From contig CAYWLG010000013.1 of assembly GCA_964459385.1 (NCBI GenBank), positions 11,740 through 75,739 of the forward strand: 64,000 bases of DNA, given 5' to 3'. Position 1 is the stretch's first letter. Each line of letters starts with the position of its first letter. The notes under the pieces were generated by a model. That model had not been told where the DNA came from. It ran no database searches and saw nothing but the letters and a program-made list of their open reading frames with translations. Shown here piece by piece: positions 1-8,077 of this stretch. The position numbers and the translations under genes are program-made. This stretch comes from UBA6107 sp964459385. GTDB taxonomy: Bacteria; Chloroflexota; Anaerolineae; Anaerolineales; Anaerolineaceae.

Positions 1-348
1 GCGGCTCACTTTACCTGGTTGTTTGCCCGCGCCCTGCTCGAAAAGAAGATGCCCGCCGATGTAGATCTGCTCAACGTGAATGTACCTGCCGACGCCTCTT
101 CACAAACCCCCTGGCATGTCACCCGTTTGAGCCCCAATCGCTATTTTTACCCCGCCCTCAAAGAAAACCCGGCCGGTGGCGCTCCTCAAATGGATGCCAC
201 CATCCGTGTGCTGCCCGAAGAGCAGAACACCCCGGATACAGACATCCACGTATTGAAGCTCAAAAAAGAGGTCTCGGTCACCCCTATCAGCATTGACCTG
301 ACCTCGCGGGTGAATCTGACCGACCTGGAGAAATTGCTCCAACAGTAG
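1..348 (+). CDS. surE: 5'/3'-nucleotidase SurE, C-terminal part
   Basis: The reading frame is open from base 1 and ends at TAG 346-348, so only the last 115 residues are present. The segment LLNVNVPAD followed by a DTD motif and VSVTPISIDLT matches the C-terminal third of SurE, a metal-dependent phosphatase acting on nucleoside monophosphates and survival-related phosphoesters. The N-terminal metal-binding DD motif would lie upstream of the window. Any internal start such as TTG 19 is an artefact of the truncation. A strong hairpin terminator follows 29 bases after the stop. Confidence 0.85.
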   Translation, partial: AAHFTWLFARALLEKKMPADVDLLNVNVPADASSQTPWHVTRLSPNRYFYPALKENPAGGAPQMDATIRVLPEEQNTPDTDIHVLKLKKEVSVTPISIDLTSRVNLTDLEKLLQQ

Positions 349-376
349 AGTTGAACGCCCAAACAACCCCAAAGAC

Positions 377-416
377 AAAAACAGAAGTGGTCTCATTGGA
401 TCACTTCTGTTTTTTT
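377..416. terminator. Bidirectional rho-independent terminator
   Basis: The arms ACAGAAGTG (381-389) and CACTTCTGT (402-410) pair perfectly around a 12-base loop. A-rich and T-rich flanks extend the stem and give a U-tract in either direction. It ends surE on the plus strand and the converging lipoprotein gene on the minus strand. Confidence 0.85.
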
Positions 417-429
417 ACCAACCTGACGA

Positions 430-963
430 TTACCTGAAATTCAAAACCAGAAGGTTGTGCTCCTCTGTTCGGACAGTAAAGTAATCAACGCCTGCAATGG
501 AACTGCCACCATCCAGATAGTAGTTGATGGTGTAATTGCCGGAATTCCAGTAGACCATTTGCTCTTCATGAGGCTGAAGCACAAGCGTATAATTGCCGGC
601 GCCCGTAGCCACGACCTTGATCACGTGAGAGGTTTCGTTCTGCCAGGTGACGGGTGTGTCGCCGCCCTTGGAACTACTGGCCGTGGTAGGAGCAGCCTGC
701 GCTTTTGTGGAGGTAGGCACCACCGGCTTTTGGGTAGGTACCTGGGTGGGGGTCGCCGTTGGTTTCTCAGTAGCTGTTGCGGTGGCCGTTGGTGTATGCG
801 TAGAAGTGGGTAAAGGAGTGTAGGTTTGAGTGGGTGTGAATGTGGCAGTGGCTGTTGGCGTCATTGTAGCCGGCGAGATGATCTGCGCAATTGTTTGGCA
901 GCCAGTCAACAAAAAAACTGCGAGCACAAGGCAAAATACAAAAGCGATTTTAATCAACTTCAT
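430..963 (-). CDS. Lipoprotein with Thr/Pro-rich spacer
   Basis: A 177-residue secreted protein. It starts with a short basic segment, a hydrophobic core and the lipobox LTGC, so it should be lipidated at Cys and anchored outside the membrane. A spacer of about 70 residues of alternating Thr, Pro and Ala follows (TPTATATFTPTQTYTPLPTS). The C-terminal domain of roughly 80 residues is beta-rich (VTWQNETSHVIKVVATGAG). I start it at ATG 963 because AGAGGGG lies just upstream; an in-frame ATG at 990 lacks that spacing. Such spacers are common in Anaerolineae surface lipoproteins. The function of the C-terminal domain is not recognised. Confidence 0.8.
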   Translation of the reverse strand: MKLIKIAFVFCLVLAVFLLTGCQTIAQIISPATMTPTATATFTPTQTYTPLPTSTHTPTATATATEKPTATPTQVPTQKPVVPTSTKAQAAPTTASSSKGGDTPVTWQNETSHVIKVVATGAGNYTLVLQPHEEQMVYWNSGNYTINYYLDGGSSIAGVDYFTVRTEEHNLLVLNFR

Positions 964-1101
964 AATTGAATCCCCTCTCTGATAGAGCATGCTTTTTGAC
1001 TTTATGAGCCCAAGTAGTGGTACTCACACTTTAGCACGCATAAAAAAATCACACAAGCAAAAACCGCCTTTTGTTTGCCTAAATCGGGAGGAGCTTTTTC
1101 G

Positions 1102-1521
1102 TTACCCCAACAGCTTTTTGCGCAGGTAATATTTTATGTGCCCGACGGGCAGATCTTCGAGCTGACCAAAGATCACATAGCCGCGTTTTTGATAGAATTC
1201 CAGTGCTTGAAAATCGTGTGCTTCAAGATGTGCATTGCGGCAGTCGCGTGCAAAGGCTTCGCTCTCCGCTTTTGCCAGCAGTTGAGAGCCCAACCCCTGC
1301 CCGCGCAATGTCTCATTGACCCACAAAATACTGATATAAAGCCAGCCCCAATAGGTATCCCCCAGCAGCCCCGCCAGCACCTCGCCCTCTTGCCTGATGA
1401 TCCAGTTGAAGGTCTGGTGCTCATCGTTGGGTACCAGCCGGAAATTGAATTCATTCAGACAGGCGCGGATGAGCGCAGCTTCTTGTTCATTTTCGAGCGC
1501 TTCGATCTTGAACGCTGACAT
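1102..1521 (-). CDS. GNAT family N-acetyltransferase
   Basis: 139 residues, the usual size for a single GNAT domain. Residues 73-78 (RGQGLG) form the acetyl-CoA pyrophosphate-binding motif A, followed by SQLLAKAE. Motif B is seen as ALEFYQKRGYVIFG near residues 106-119. It should transfer an acetyl group from acetyl-CoA to an amine; the substrate cannot be read from sequence. AAAAGGG precedes ATG 1521. The ychF terminator separates it from the upstream ychF gene, so it probably has its own promoter. Confidence 0.85.
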   Translation of the reverse strand: MSAFKIEALENEQEAALIRACLNEFNFRLVPNDEHQTFNWIIRQEGEVLAGLLGDTYWGWLYISILWVNETLRGQGLGSQLLAKAESEAFARDCRNAHLEAHDFQALEFYQKRGYVIFGQLEDLPVGHIKYYLRKKLLG

Positions 1522-1538
1522 AAATTGGCCCTTTTAAC

Positions 1539-1570
1539 AAAAAGATGGAGAGCCAATACGGTTCTCCATC
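1539..1570 (-). terminator. Terminator of ychF
   Basis: Read on the minus strand, GATGGAGA pairs with TCTCCATC and is followed directly by TTTTTG. It lies between the ychF stop (1592) and the start of the GNAT gene (1521). Confidence 0.75.
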
Positions 1571-1591
1571 TCCGAATTTCGGCTCATTTCC

Positions 1592-2662
1592 CTACACATT
1601 AAAGCGGATATTGAGAATATCGCCATCCTGCACAATGTACTCTTTGCCCTCCAGACGCAGCTTGCCTTTGGCCTTGGCCTCGTTCATGCCGCCCAGGGTC
1701 ATCAGGTCGTCGTAGGCTACCACCTCAGCGCGGATGAAGCCCTTTTGCAGATCGGTGTGGATCTCACCGGCCGCTTCAGGGGCAGTTGCGCCACGATGCA
1801 CCGTCCAGGCGCGGCACTCATCGGCACCAGCAGTGAAGAAGGACTGCAAACCAAGCAGATCGTACGACAAACGGATCATGCGGTTCAGGCTGGGCTCTTC
1901 GATATTGTATTCCTGCAGGAACATGGCCGCTTCATCCGGCGAAAGCTGGGCAATATCGGCTTCGAGCTTACCCTGCAGGGCCACGATCTTGGTGTTCTTG
2001 TGCGCGTACTCGATCTTTGGTTCCGCCTGCCCCTCTGAGAGGTTGAGCACGACCAGCAGAGGTTTCTGGCTCAAAAAGCCGAAGCCTGACAGCATTTTCA
2101 TCTCTTCGTCGCTGACCTCGATATCGCGCAAAGGGGTTTCATTGGCCAGGGTCTCGTGAAAACGATTGAACAGCTCGGTCTCGCGTTCGATCACGGCTTT
2201 ATCGCGGCCGGCACCCTTTTTCTTCTCTTCGACCAGGCGCTCCAGTTTGCGTTCGACGGCGATCAGGTCGTTGAGCACCAGTTCGCTGTCCATGGCCTGA
2301 ATGTCGCGCAACGGGTCAATGGTCTCGCGCACGTGCATGACGTTCTCGTCTTCAAAAACGCGCACCACGTGGATGAAGCCATCCATCTGGCTGAGCTGGT
2401 TGAGCAGCACGCCCGAAATGCCGGCTTTCCCGGCGCTGCCGTCGAGACCGGCAATATCCACATAGGTGACCTTGGTGTAGATGGTCTTTTTGGGGTTGAA
2501 CATCTTCGAGAGTTCATCCACACGCGGATCGGGCACATCCACCACGGCGGTATGTATTTCTATCTTGCCGCTGGCCGCCCCGGTGGGCTGGCTGCCGCGG
2601 GTGAGCGCGTTAAAGAGGGTGGTTTTGCCGGTTTGTGGAAGACCAATAATTCCCAGTTTCAT
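1592..2662 (-). CDS. ychF: Ribosome-binding ATPase YchF (Obg family)
   Basis: 356 residues, normal for YchF/OLA1. The P-loop GLPQTGKTT lies at residues 6-14, the switch/G3 segment DIAGL at about 84-88, and the C-terminal TGS domain ends in EGKEYIVQDGDILNIRFNV. YchF binds the ribosome and prefers ATP to GTP, with a role in translation and stress responses. The frame stays open upstream through the antisense of tRNA-Leu, giving a spurious extension containing KVGIEPTFPREHDFE. The true start is ATG 2662, giving the family N-terminus MKLGIIGLPQTGK, with AAGGA upstream. Confidence 0.95.
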   Translation of the reverse strand: MKLGIIGLPQTGKTTLFNALTRGSQPTGAASGKIEIHTAVVDVPDPRVDELSKMFNPKKTIYTKVTYVDIAGLDGSAGKAGISGVLLNQLSQMDGFIHVVRVFEDENVMHVRETIDPLRDIQAMDSELVLNDLIAVERKLERLVEEKKKGAGRDKAVIERETELFNRFHETLANETPLRDIEVSDEEMKMLSGFGFLSQKPLLVVLNLSEGQAEPKIEYAHKNTKIVALQGKLEADIAQLSPDEAAMFLQEYNIEEPSLNRMIRLSYDLLGLQSFFTAGADECRAWTVHRGATAPEAAGEIHTDLQKGFIRAEVVAYDDLMTLGGMNEAKAKGKLRLEGKEYIVQDGDILNIRFNV

Positions 2663-2676
2663 GAGATAAAAAATCC

Positions 2677-2705
2677 TTGACCTTGAAAGATTTGTCAGAT
2701 ATACT
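2677..2705 (+). promoter_or_regulatory. Sigma-70-type promoter of tRNA-Leu
   Basis: TTGACC (2677-2682) and TATACT (2700-2705) are separated by 17 bases. Transcription would begin about six bases before the mature tRNA 5' end at 2718. It lies in the divergent gap upstream of ychF. Confidence 0.8.
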
Positions 2706-2717
2706 CTGTGTGCTAGT

Positions 2718-2802
2718 GCCGGAGTGGCGGAATTGGCAGACGCGCACGACTCAAAATCGTGTTCCCTCGGGAATGTGGGTTCGATTCCCACCTTCGGCAC
2801 CA
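2718..2802 (+). tRNA. tRNA-Leu, anticodon CAA
   Basis: 85 bases including an encoded CCA (2800-2802). The acceptor arms GCCGGAG and CTTCGGC pair over seven bases. The anticodon loop is CTCAAAA between CACGA and TCGTG, so the anticodon is CAA and it reads UUG. A long class II variable arm (TCCCTCGGGA) and the T arm GTGGGTTCGATTCCCAC are present. Confidence 0.95.
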
Positions 2803-2816
2803 TCATTATAACATTA

Positions 2817-2845
2817 CCCCTCGCAGAATCGGCGAGGGGCTTTTG
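2817..2845 (+). terminator. Terminator of tRNA-Leu
   Basis: CCCCTCGC (2817-2824) pairs perfectly with GCGAGGGG (2832-2839), followed by CTTTTG. It starts 15 bases after the tRNA CCA end. Confidence 0.8.
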
Positions 2846-2879
2846 TTTGCCCGGTATCCCTATTAAATTTATTAAATAC

Positions 2880-2901
2880 AATCGGTAATATATTACCGAT
2901 T
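2880..2901. promoter_or_regulatory. 22-bp perfect palindrome in AT-rich gap
   Basis: The inner 20 bases, ATCGGTAATATATTACCGAT (2881-2900), are a perfect palindrome, and the flanking A and T extend it to 22. The half-site TTACCGATTA recurs at 2934-2943, 41 bases after 2893-2902. This looks like an operator or other protein-binding site, but no regulator gene is adjacent. The rest of the 2803-3161 gap is AT-rich and shows no convincing gene beyond the tRNA terminator. Confidence 0.45.
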
Positions 2902-3161
2902 ATAGCAATTAAATATAGATAATTGGACATATTTTACCGATTATTGAGAATAGCATTCGCGAAGATTTGGTCGAAAGAAGAAGCTGCGGATATGAAAGGA
3001 GAATTTATCGCGAAGGGACTAACTGGATAGAGAATATTTCTTTAAAGTTAATTTTCTTTTTTGTTTTTTCTCAATAATTCACAAAATGATGTGGTTTTTG
3101 TAACTCTTGTTTAAAATAAATAGCATAATAAATGCAACCATATATTAACAAGGTTATTATT

Positions 3162-3866
3162 TTATTTAGAAATTTTGGTATTGTTTTTATTATTCAGACC
3201 ATCAATTATTTCCCTAATCGTAAGGGGGGTACGCGGTTCATTCTTACTATACAAACAATTAATAAACTCTTCATCCCATTTTATTCTCTCATTACATAAT
3301 CTCTCATCTATTAGTTTATACAAATCTACATAACAAGCTATAAATTCAGCAAAATTTATTTTTCCCATTGTTTTTATTTCTAGAATTTTATGGTTTATCT
3401 CCTCTGTCAAATTGGGTGAATAATCATATTGTTCTTCCAAAGTAAGAAATACCACAATAAAAGTTGAATACTTTTCAAAAAGAGCAATTATCGGTTTTTT
3501 ATACTTACAATTTACCAGAAAAATATATTCAATCTCTTGGTAATGGTAATAGAACTCTTTGTGTAATTTTGCGATTTCTCTGACGATTAATTCAAACTTA
3601 GCCTCATCAGTAAAATACGTTTTATCAAAGGCGTTTTTAATTTTTTTACAGATAAAGAATATTTGTTCAATAGTAGCGGAAAACTTACTCCTTAAAATAG
3701 CAAACGATACCAGCAAACTTACAAATGCACTACCAAAAACTCCTAGAGATAAATCATATAGTAATGTGGAATTTTTACAATCAATATTCCTTAATAAAAC
3801 ACATGCCCCAAAAGCAACTATTACCAAGATAAACATCCACACAATTGTTTGCTTTTCAATTTTCAT
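3162..3866 (-). CDS. Orphan membrane protein, AT-rich
   Basis: 234 residues with two N-terminal membrane segments (about 9-26 and 37-58, LYDLSLGVFGSAFVSLLVSF). A long, charged, probably helical cytoplasmic part rich in Lys, Glu, Ile and Tyr follows. The layout of two membrane helices plus a helical soluble region occurs in many unclassified bacterial membrane proteins; I do not recognise a family. GGAGAGGG precedes ATG 3866. Its codons are strikingly AT-rich compared with the GC-rich genes on both sides, which suggests it arrived with the AT-rich segment behind tRNA-Leu. Confidence 0.7.
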   Translation of the reverse strand: MKIEKQTIVWMFILVIVAFGACVLLRNIDCKNSTLLYDLSLGVFGSAFVSLLVSFAILRSKFSATIEQIFFICKKIKNAFDKTYFTDEAKFELIVREIAKLHKEFYYHYQEIEYIFLVNCKYKKPIIALFEKYSTFIVVFLTLEEQYDYSPNLTEEINHKILEIKTMGKINFAEFIACYVDLYKLIDERLCNERIKWDEEFINCLYSKNEPRTPLTIREIIDGLNNKNNTKISK

Positions 3867-3911
3867 TTTCCCTCTCCTAAATTTAGAGCAAATTATTAAT
3901 CCTCACTAAAT

Positions 3912-4499
3912 TTACACCTTCAACCGCATGATCACCTGGGTCTCAGAGCGGCGCGCCACCTCTGCGAAACCGCACTGGCGGAAGGTATCGGCCACGCCAT
4001 AGTAAAGGCTGGAACTGCTGGCCTTGCCGCTGACCTCGATGGGATAGGCCTCGAGCAGGGTGGCCCCTTTGGAAGCTGCGAACTGAATGGCGGCTTCTAT
4101 AAGCTGGCGGTTGAGCCCGCGGCGGCGATAATGACGGTCAATGAAAAAACAGTTGATCGACCAGACCGGGGCGTCGTCCACGGGGGCCAGCTTGCGCGAG
4201 CGAGCCAGGCGGGCGAACTCCGTCCGCGGCGCCACCGAAACCCAGCCCACAGGGACGCCCTCAAGATAGGCGATCAGGCCGGGCTCTTTGCCCGCTTGAA
4301 CGACCGTTCGGATGTATTCTTTCTTCTCGGCAGTGCTCATTTTGCTGAAATCCGGGCCGGGCAGGCGCCACCAGGTGCACCAGCAGCCCGAACAGGCGCC
4401 GTTGGGGCCAAAGAGGGTTGTGAAATCGTCCCAGCGTTCGGGGGTCAGCGGCAAGATGAGCGCTTCACTGGCGGGTTTTGCGGGCAGGGCGGCTGTCAT
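3912..4499 (-). CDS. GNAT family N-acetyltransferase, Cys/Trp-rich subtype
   Basis: 195 residues. The N-terminal half carries GACSGCWCTWWRLPG, a signature of a GNAT subgroup with a Cys/Trp cluster after the first helix. The central CoA-binding region is INCFFIDRHYRRRGLNRQLIEAA, with the R-R-x-G-L loop. The C-terminal half (GVADTFRQCGFAEVARR) fits the last GNAT strands. The acceptor substrate is unknown. It lies 42 bases downstream of the short secreted-protein gene in the same direction and may be co-transcribed with it. Confidence 0.8.
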   Translation of the reverse strand: MTAALPAKPASEALILPLTPERWDDFTTLFGPNGACSGCWCTWWRLPGPDFSKMSTAEKKEYIRTVVQAGKEPGLIAYLEGVPVGWVSVAPRTEFARLARSRKLAPVDDAPVWSINCFFIDRHYRRRGLNRQLIEAAIQFAASKGATLLEAYPIEVSGKASSSSLYYGVADTFRQCGFAEVARRSETQVIMRLKV

Positions 4500-4541
4500 T
4501 TCTTAATCATTCCTCTTCAAAATCAAGTATTTGCGGCAGCT

Positions 4542-4820
4542 TTAGTGGTTGAGCATCTCGTCGGTGAGATCCTGGCCGGTAATGGAGGGGGCAAGGTGAA
4601 CGCGTCCTCCGGTAGCCGCCGCGATCGATTCTGCGAAGGTGTCGTAACAGCCGCTTTCCAGTATTTGGGATGACTCGCCGCTGTCGGGGGCTACCGGTGA
4701 AAGAAGCGCATAACAATTCTGGGGCCTGAAGAAATGATTGGGAACCGCGACGGCGAAAAAGGCGCTTAGAACGATCAGCCCGGCACCGAGCCAATAAAAC
4801 AGTCTCTTTTTGGTTTTCAT
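4542..4820 (-). CDS. Short exported protein, possibly truncated
   Basis: 92 residues. GGAGGAATTGAAA upstream fixes the start at ATG 4820 (MKTKKRLFYWLGAG), not the in-frame ATG at 4874. A basic N-terminus and the hydrophobic segment LFYWLGAGLIVLSAFFAVAV form a signal peptide or anchor. The rest includes NCYALLSPV and ESGCYDTFAESIAAATGGRV. From memory this resembles the leading region of secreted proteins that continue into a crystallin-like or inhibitor domain. Here it stops at DLTDEMLNH, so the downstream domain is missing. Family assignment is tentative. Confidence 0.6.
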   Translation of the reverse strand: MKTKKRLFYWLGAGLIVLSAFFAVAVPNHFFRPQNCYALLSPVAPDSGESSQILESGCYDTFAESIAAATGGRVHLAPSITGQDLTDEMLNH

Positions 4821-4883
4821 TTTCAATTCCTCCGTATTGTTTACAAATACCCACTCATTATAGCGCGGACACAAATCCCGATT

Positions 4884-5831
4884 CTAGGCAGCGAAGATAA
4901 AATCGAGGGCCCGTTGGATGGCCAAAACGTTATCAGCCGGGAATTCGTGCCCCATACCCGGGAAGACCTCCACCCCGCAGGGCACGCCCGCCTCGCTGAG
5001 CTGCTGGTGCAGCTTCAGCGCGCCGGCCGTGCACATCTCATCTTTTTCGCCGAGCAGAAAGTAGCCGCGCAGCGGGCTGCCCGGCTGTACGTTCAAAGCG
5101 GCAAAGAACGCGTCGGGGTCGCCAATATAGGGGGCCACAGTGATGAACCCACGGATGGGAAATGTCTGCTTGAAAGCTGCCTGCAAGGCCACCTGTCCGC
5201 CTTTGGAAAAGCCGGCAATGATGGTGCGACTTTCATCTACCGGATACTTATAAGTAATGGCCTGATAATGCACCCTTAGTTCTTTTTCGGCCAGAGGCAG
5301 GTCATTCCAGACGTAAACGTCTTTGCCGCTAACCAGCGAAGACTGCGGGAAGGCCAAACACCAGCCCTGCAAACTGAGATGCTGCCAGTATTCCAAAAAG
5401 CGTTTGGCATTGCTGTTGTTGCCATGCAAGCCCACGATGAGCGGGGCCGGGGAGGTCGACGGGGGGACCGGTTCCACCAGTTCCAGCTTCATGCTGGCCT
5501 GTTGCTGCGCCTGATTGAGCATGCGCTGGCTGCGCCTCACCAGTTCTTCAAAACGGGGGCGCCCCTGCAGAGCCGCAAGATCTTCGTCCTGACGCAGGGT
5601 CAACTCGGTGAAGAAGTGCCCGTCGTCGAGCGCCTCTGCCAGAATGGTTTCGGCCTGGTCGAGGTTCCCCGCGCGGGCAGCCAGGCTGACACGCCACTCG
5701 AACCATTTGCGCCGGTTGAATGGGTCGCTATCGTGATACTCCTCCAACAATTTCAAAGCCGCATGATAGGCTTTGGCCAGATACAACTGGTAAACTTTGG
5801 CAAACACCGCCGGTTCCCGTCTGGACGTCAT
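4884..5831 (-). CDS. Alpha/beta hydrolase with N-terminal TPR-like helices
   Basis: 315 residues. The first 90 or so are helical with a TPR-like character (YQLYLAKAYHAALKLLEEY). An alpha/beta-hydrolase fold follows: IVGLHGNNSNAKRF gives the oxyanion His-Gly, GFSKGGQ holds the nucleophilic Ser, GEKDEMC the acidic residue and GHEFP the catalytic His. It should be a soluble serine esterase or phospholipase/carboxylesterase-like enzyme; the substrate is unknown. AGGAGGAA precedes ATG 5831. It is divergent from the transporter gene at 5991. Confidence 0.8.
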   Translation of the reverse strand: MTSRREPAVFAKVYQLYLAKAYHAALKLLEEYHDSDPFNRRKWFEWRVSLAARAGNLDQAETILAEALDDGHFFTELTLRQDEDLAALQGRPRFEELVRRSQRMLNQAQQQASMKLELVEPVPPSTSPAPLIVGLHGNNSNAKRFLEYWQHLSLQGWCLAFPQSSLVSGKDVYVWNDLPLAEKELRVHYQAITYKYPVDESRTIIAGFSKGGQVALQAAFKQTFPIRGFITVAPYIGDPDAFFAALNVQPGSPLRGYFLLGEKDEMCTAGALKLHQQLSEAGVPCGVEVFPGMGHEFPADNVLAIQRALDFIFAA

Positions 5832-5990
5832 AAGTTCCTCCTGACTGCACTATTTGTTAACATTTTACGTGAAATCTTAACAAACGATTGCTTGAATTAT
5901 TTGGCCTTTGCGGCAATAATTGAATCGTGCACTTTATCAATGATCATCACTTTTTTAAGCGAAATCCCCACAATTTCAAAGGAAAACCCC

Positions 5991-7292
5991 ATGGAAAACG
6001 CCAAATTGAAGTCCTTTAACTACGCTGTGGGCATGTTCGGCACCTCCATCCCGATCAACATGCTCAAGACCTATGCCGCCATCTTTTATGTCGATAAGCT
6101 GGGCATGACTACGCCCCAGTTCGCCTTGATGCTGTTCATCTACACCTTTATCGACGCCATCGACAACCCGGTGTATGGGTTTCTCTCCGATCGCACGCGT
6201 ACGCGCTGGGGGCGGCGCCGTCCCTGGTTGGTGATCGGCACCCCGCTGCTAATCTTGGGCTTTGTCTTCTTCTATAACCCGCCCGCCTTTTTGGCCGGAC
6301 AATCGCTGGTGGCTTACTGCATGTTCTTCTACATGTTTGCCGGCACGCTCGATTCTGTAATCAACGCCAACTACGGCGCGCTCTTCCCGGAACTGTTCAA
6401 AACCGACACCAGCCGCGCCTCGACCAATGCGCTGCGCCAGGCCTTTCAACTGGTGGCCATGATCATCAGCATTGCCCTCACCCCCATCGTCACCAGCAAA
6501 CTGGGCTATGGCCTGACCGCCATCGTCTACGGCCTGCTGGGCGGTGCGGTCATCCTTTACATGTCCTTCACCAGCCGCGAGGTCAAAGTGGAAGACCATG
6601 AGGCCAAGCCGCAATTGTGGCAGAGCCTCAAACACCTGGCCACCAACAAAAAGTTCTGGATCGCCGGCCTGGCCAATGCTTTTTACAGCGCCGCCATGTC
6701 GCTGGTGATGGCCGCTTTGCCCTTCTTCGTGAAGTACACCCTGCAGATTCCCGACAGCCAGTCCACCATCCTCTTCGCCTCGGTGCTGCTCATCGCCATC
6801 GGTGGGGTTTCACTGTGGGCCTGGTTCGTGCGTAAGTTCTCGCTCATCCCGGTGTGGCGCGCCGCCCTGGCCGCCTTGGCCATCGCTTTCGTGCCGCTCT
6901 ACTTCGCCAATTCGCTGGTCACCGCCATCGTAGGCAGCGTGCTGGTGGGCTTCGGCTTTTCGGGCGTAATCACCACTATGGATCTGATCGGCGCCAAGAT
7001 CATGGACGAGGACACGCAGAAGTACAATCAGCGGCGCGAGGGCATCATCTCGAATGCGATGGGCTTTATGAACCGTCTCAACGGTCTGTTCACCAGCGCG
7101 GCCTTTTCGCTGGTCTTCATCTTTTACAAGTTCGAGAGCGGCGCCAACCCCGGCCCGCAGCCCGATAACGCTGCCCGCTTCTTGCTGACCATGTTCCCCT
7201 TCGCCATGATGGTGATCAGCTTCGCTTTCTCGTTCTTTATCGATTTCAGCAAACGGCCTGAGGCTCCGCTGCCTGAAGCCGTGGCTGAATAA
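5991..7292 (+). CDS. GPH-type MFS transporter (glycoside/cation symporter)
   Basis: 433 residues with about 12 membrane segments. The N-terminal half contains DNPVYGFLSDRTRTRWGRRRPWLVIGTPL, the loop typical of the glycoside-pentoside-hexuronide:cation symporter family. The frame is open far upstream, but the start is ATG 5991, giving MENAKLKSFNYAVGMFGTS and preceded by AAGGAAAA. It would import a sugar or related solute with a cation. The esterase gene follows after 14 bases and then the PHP gene, so the three likely form one uptake-and-hydrolysis operon. Confidence 0.85.
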   Translation: MENAKLKSFNYAVGMFGTSIPINMLKTYAAIFYVDKLGMTTPQFALMLFIYTFIDAIDNPVYGFLSDRTRTRWGRRRPWLVIGTPLLILGFVFFYNPPAFLAGQSLVAYCMFFYMFAGTLDSVINANYGALFPELFKTDTSRASTNALRQAFQLVAMIISIALTPIVTSKLGYGLTAIVYGLLGGAVILYMSFTSREVKVEDHEAKPQLWQSLKHLATNKKFWIAGLANAFYSAAMSLVMAALPFFVKYTLQIPDSQSTILFASVLLIAIGGVSLWAWFVRKFSLIPVWRAALAALAIAFVPLYFANSLVTAIVGSVLVGFGFSGVITTMDLIGAKIMDEDTQKYNQRREGIISNAMGFMNRLNGLFTSAAFSLVFIFYKFESGANPGPQPDNAARFLLTMFPFAMMVISFAFSFFIDFSKRPEAPLPEAVAE

Positions 7293-7306
7293 TTGGAGGT
7301 ACCTCT

Positions 7307-8077
7307 ATGGCTCTTATCCGTTTGGATCACACACCCGAGACCACCAAGGTCAACACCCCGCTCAACATCATTCTGCCCGGCCCCGGACAGATGAAGGGTG
7401 TGCCGGTGCGTGATCGCAAAGTGCTTTACCTGCTGCACGGCCTCAGCGATGACGGCAGTGCCTGGCAGCGCTTTAGCAACATCGAAATGCTGGCCGTCGA
7501 TTATGGTCTGGTGGTGGTGATGCCTTCTGTGGGCCGCAGTTTCTACACCGACATGCCCAACGGGCAGAACTACTTTAGCTACATCAGCGAAGAACTGCCG
7601 CAGTACCTGAAGGATGTTTTTGGCCTGAACCCTAAACGCGAAGATACCCTGCTGGCCGGACTTTCGATGGGCGGCTACGGCGCCATGAAGTGTGCCCTGC
7701 TGCACCCTGAAAAATACAAGGCCGTGGCCAGCTTTTCGGGCGTGCTCTCGGTGGCCATGATCCAGAACAACCCCAACGACCCGCGCTACAATGAATTTAG
7801 CCAACTCTTCGGCGATCTCGGTAAACTGCAGGGCGGGCCGCACGACCCGGCCACCTGGCTCAAGCAGGCTGCCCAACACCCCGAACAAATCCCTTCCCTT
7901 TACATCTCCTGCGGGCGCCAGGATGACCTTTACCCGTTGAGCAAGTTGTTCTTCGCCGCCTGTGAGGGCGCCGGCATCCAGGCTGAATATTATGAAGAAG
8001 ACGCCAGCCACGAGTGGTATTTCTGGGGACGCGAGGTGGCGCGCTTCTTGAAAAATGAATTGGGAGAGCTAAAATGA
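7307..8077 (+). CDS. Esterase, tributyrin/acetyl-xylan esterase-like
   Basis: 256 residues of the esterase D-like alpha/beta-hydrolase family. LYLLHGLSDDGSAW forms the oxyanion region, AGLSMGGYGAM is the nucleophile elbow with its Ser, and SHEWYFW near the end supplies the catalytic His. Relatives cleave short acyl esters from sugars or S-formylglutathione. There is no signal peptide, so it is cytoplasmic. GGAGG is placed well for ATG 7307. Its stop overlaps the next start in an ATGA, indicating translational coupling with the PHP hydrolase. Confidence 0.85.
   Translation: MALIRLDHTPETTKVNTPLNIILPGPGQMKGVPVRDRKVLYLLHGLSDDGSAWQRFSNIEMLAVDYGLVVVMPSVGRSFYTDMPNGQNYFSYISEELPQYLKDVFGLNPKREDTLLAGLSMGGYGAMKCALLHPEKYKAVASFSGVLSVAMIQNNPNDPRYNEFSQLFGDLGKLQGGPHDPATWLKQAAQHPEQIPSLYISCGRQDDLYPLSKLFFAACEGAGIQAEYYEEDASHEWYFWGREVARFLKNELGELK

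Noticed and set aside
2663..2881. N-terminal extension of the ychF frame by 73 codons
   Set aside because: The extension is the antisense of tRNA-Leu and its promoter. It yields the well-known spurious peptide KVGIEPTFPREHDFE, and the family N-terminus is at ATG 2662.
2803..3161. Short peptide frame containing KIWSKEEAADMKGEFIAKG
   Set aside because: It looks protein-like but is under 30 codons, has a stop directly upstream and no ribosome site. It may be a relic but cannot be supported as a gene.
5379..5990. Long N-terminal part of the transporter frame
   Set aside because: It lies antisense to the hydrolase gene and contains no membrane segments. The transporter family begins at MENAKLKSFNYAVG with a good ribosome site.
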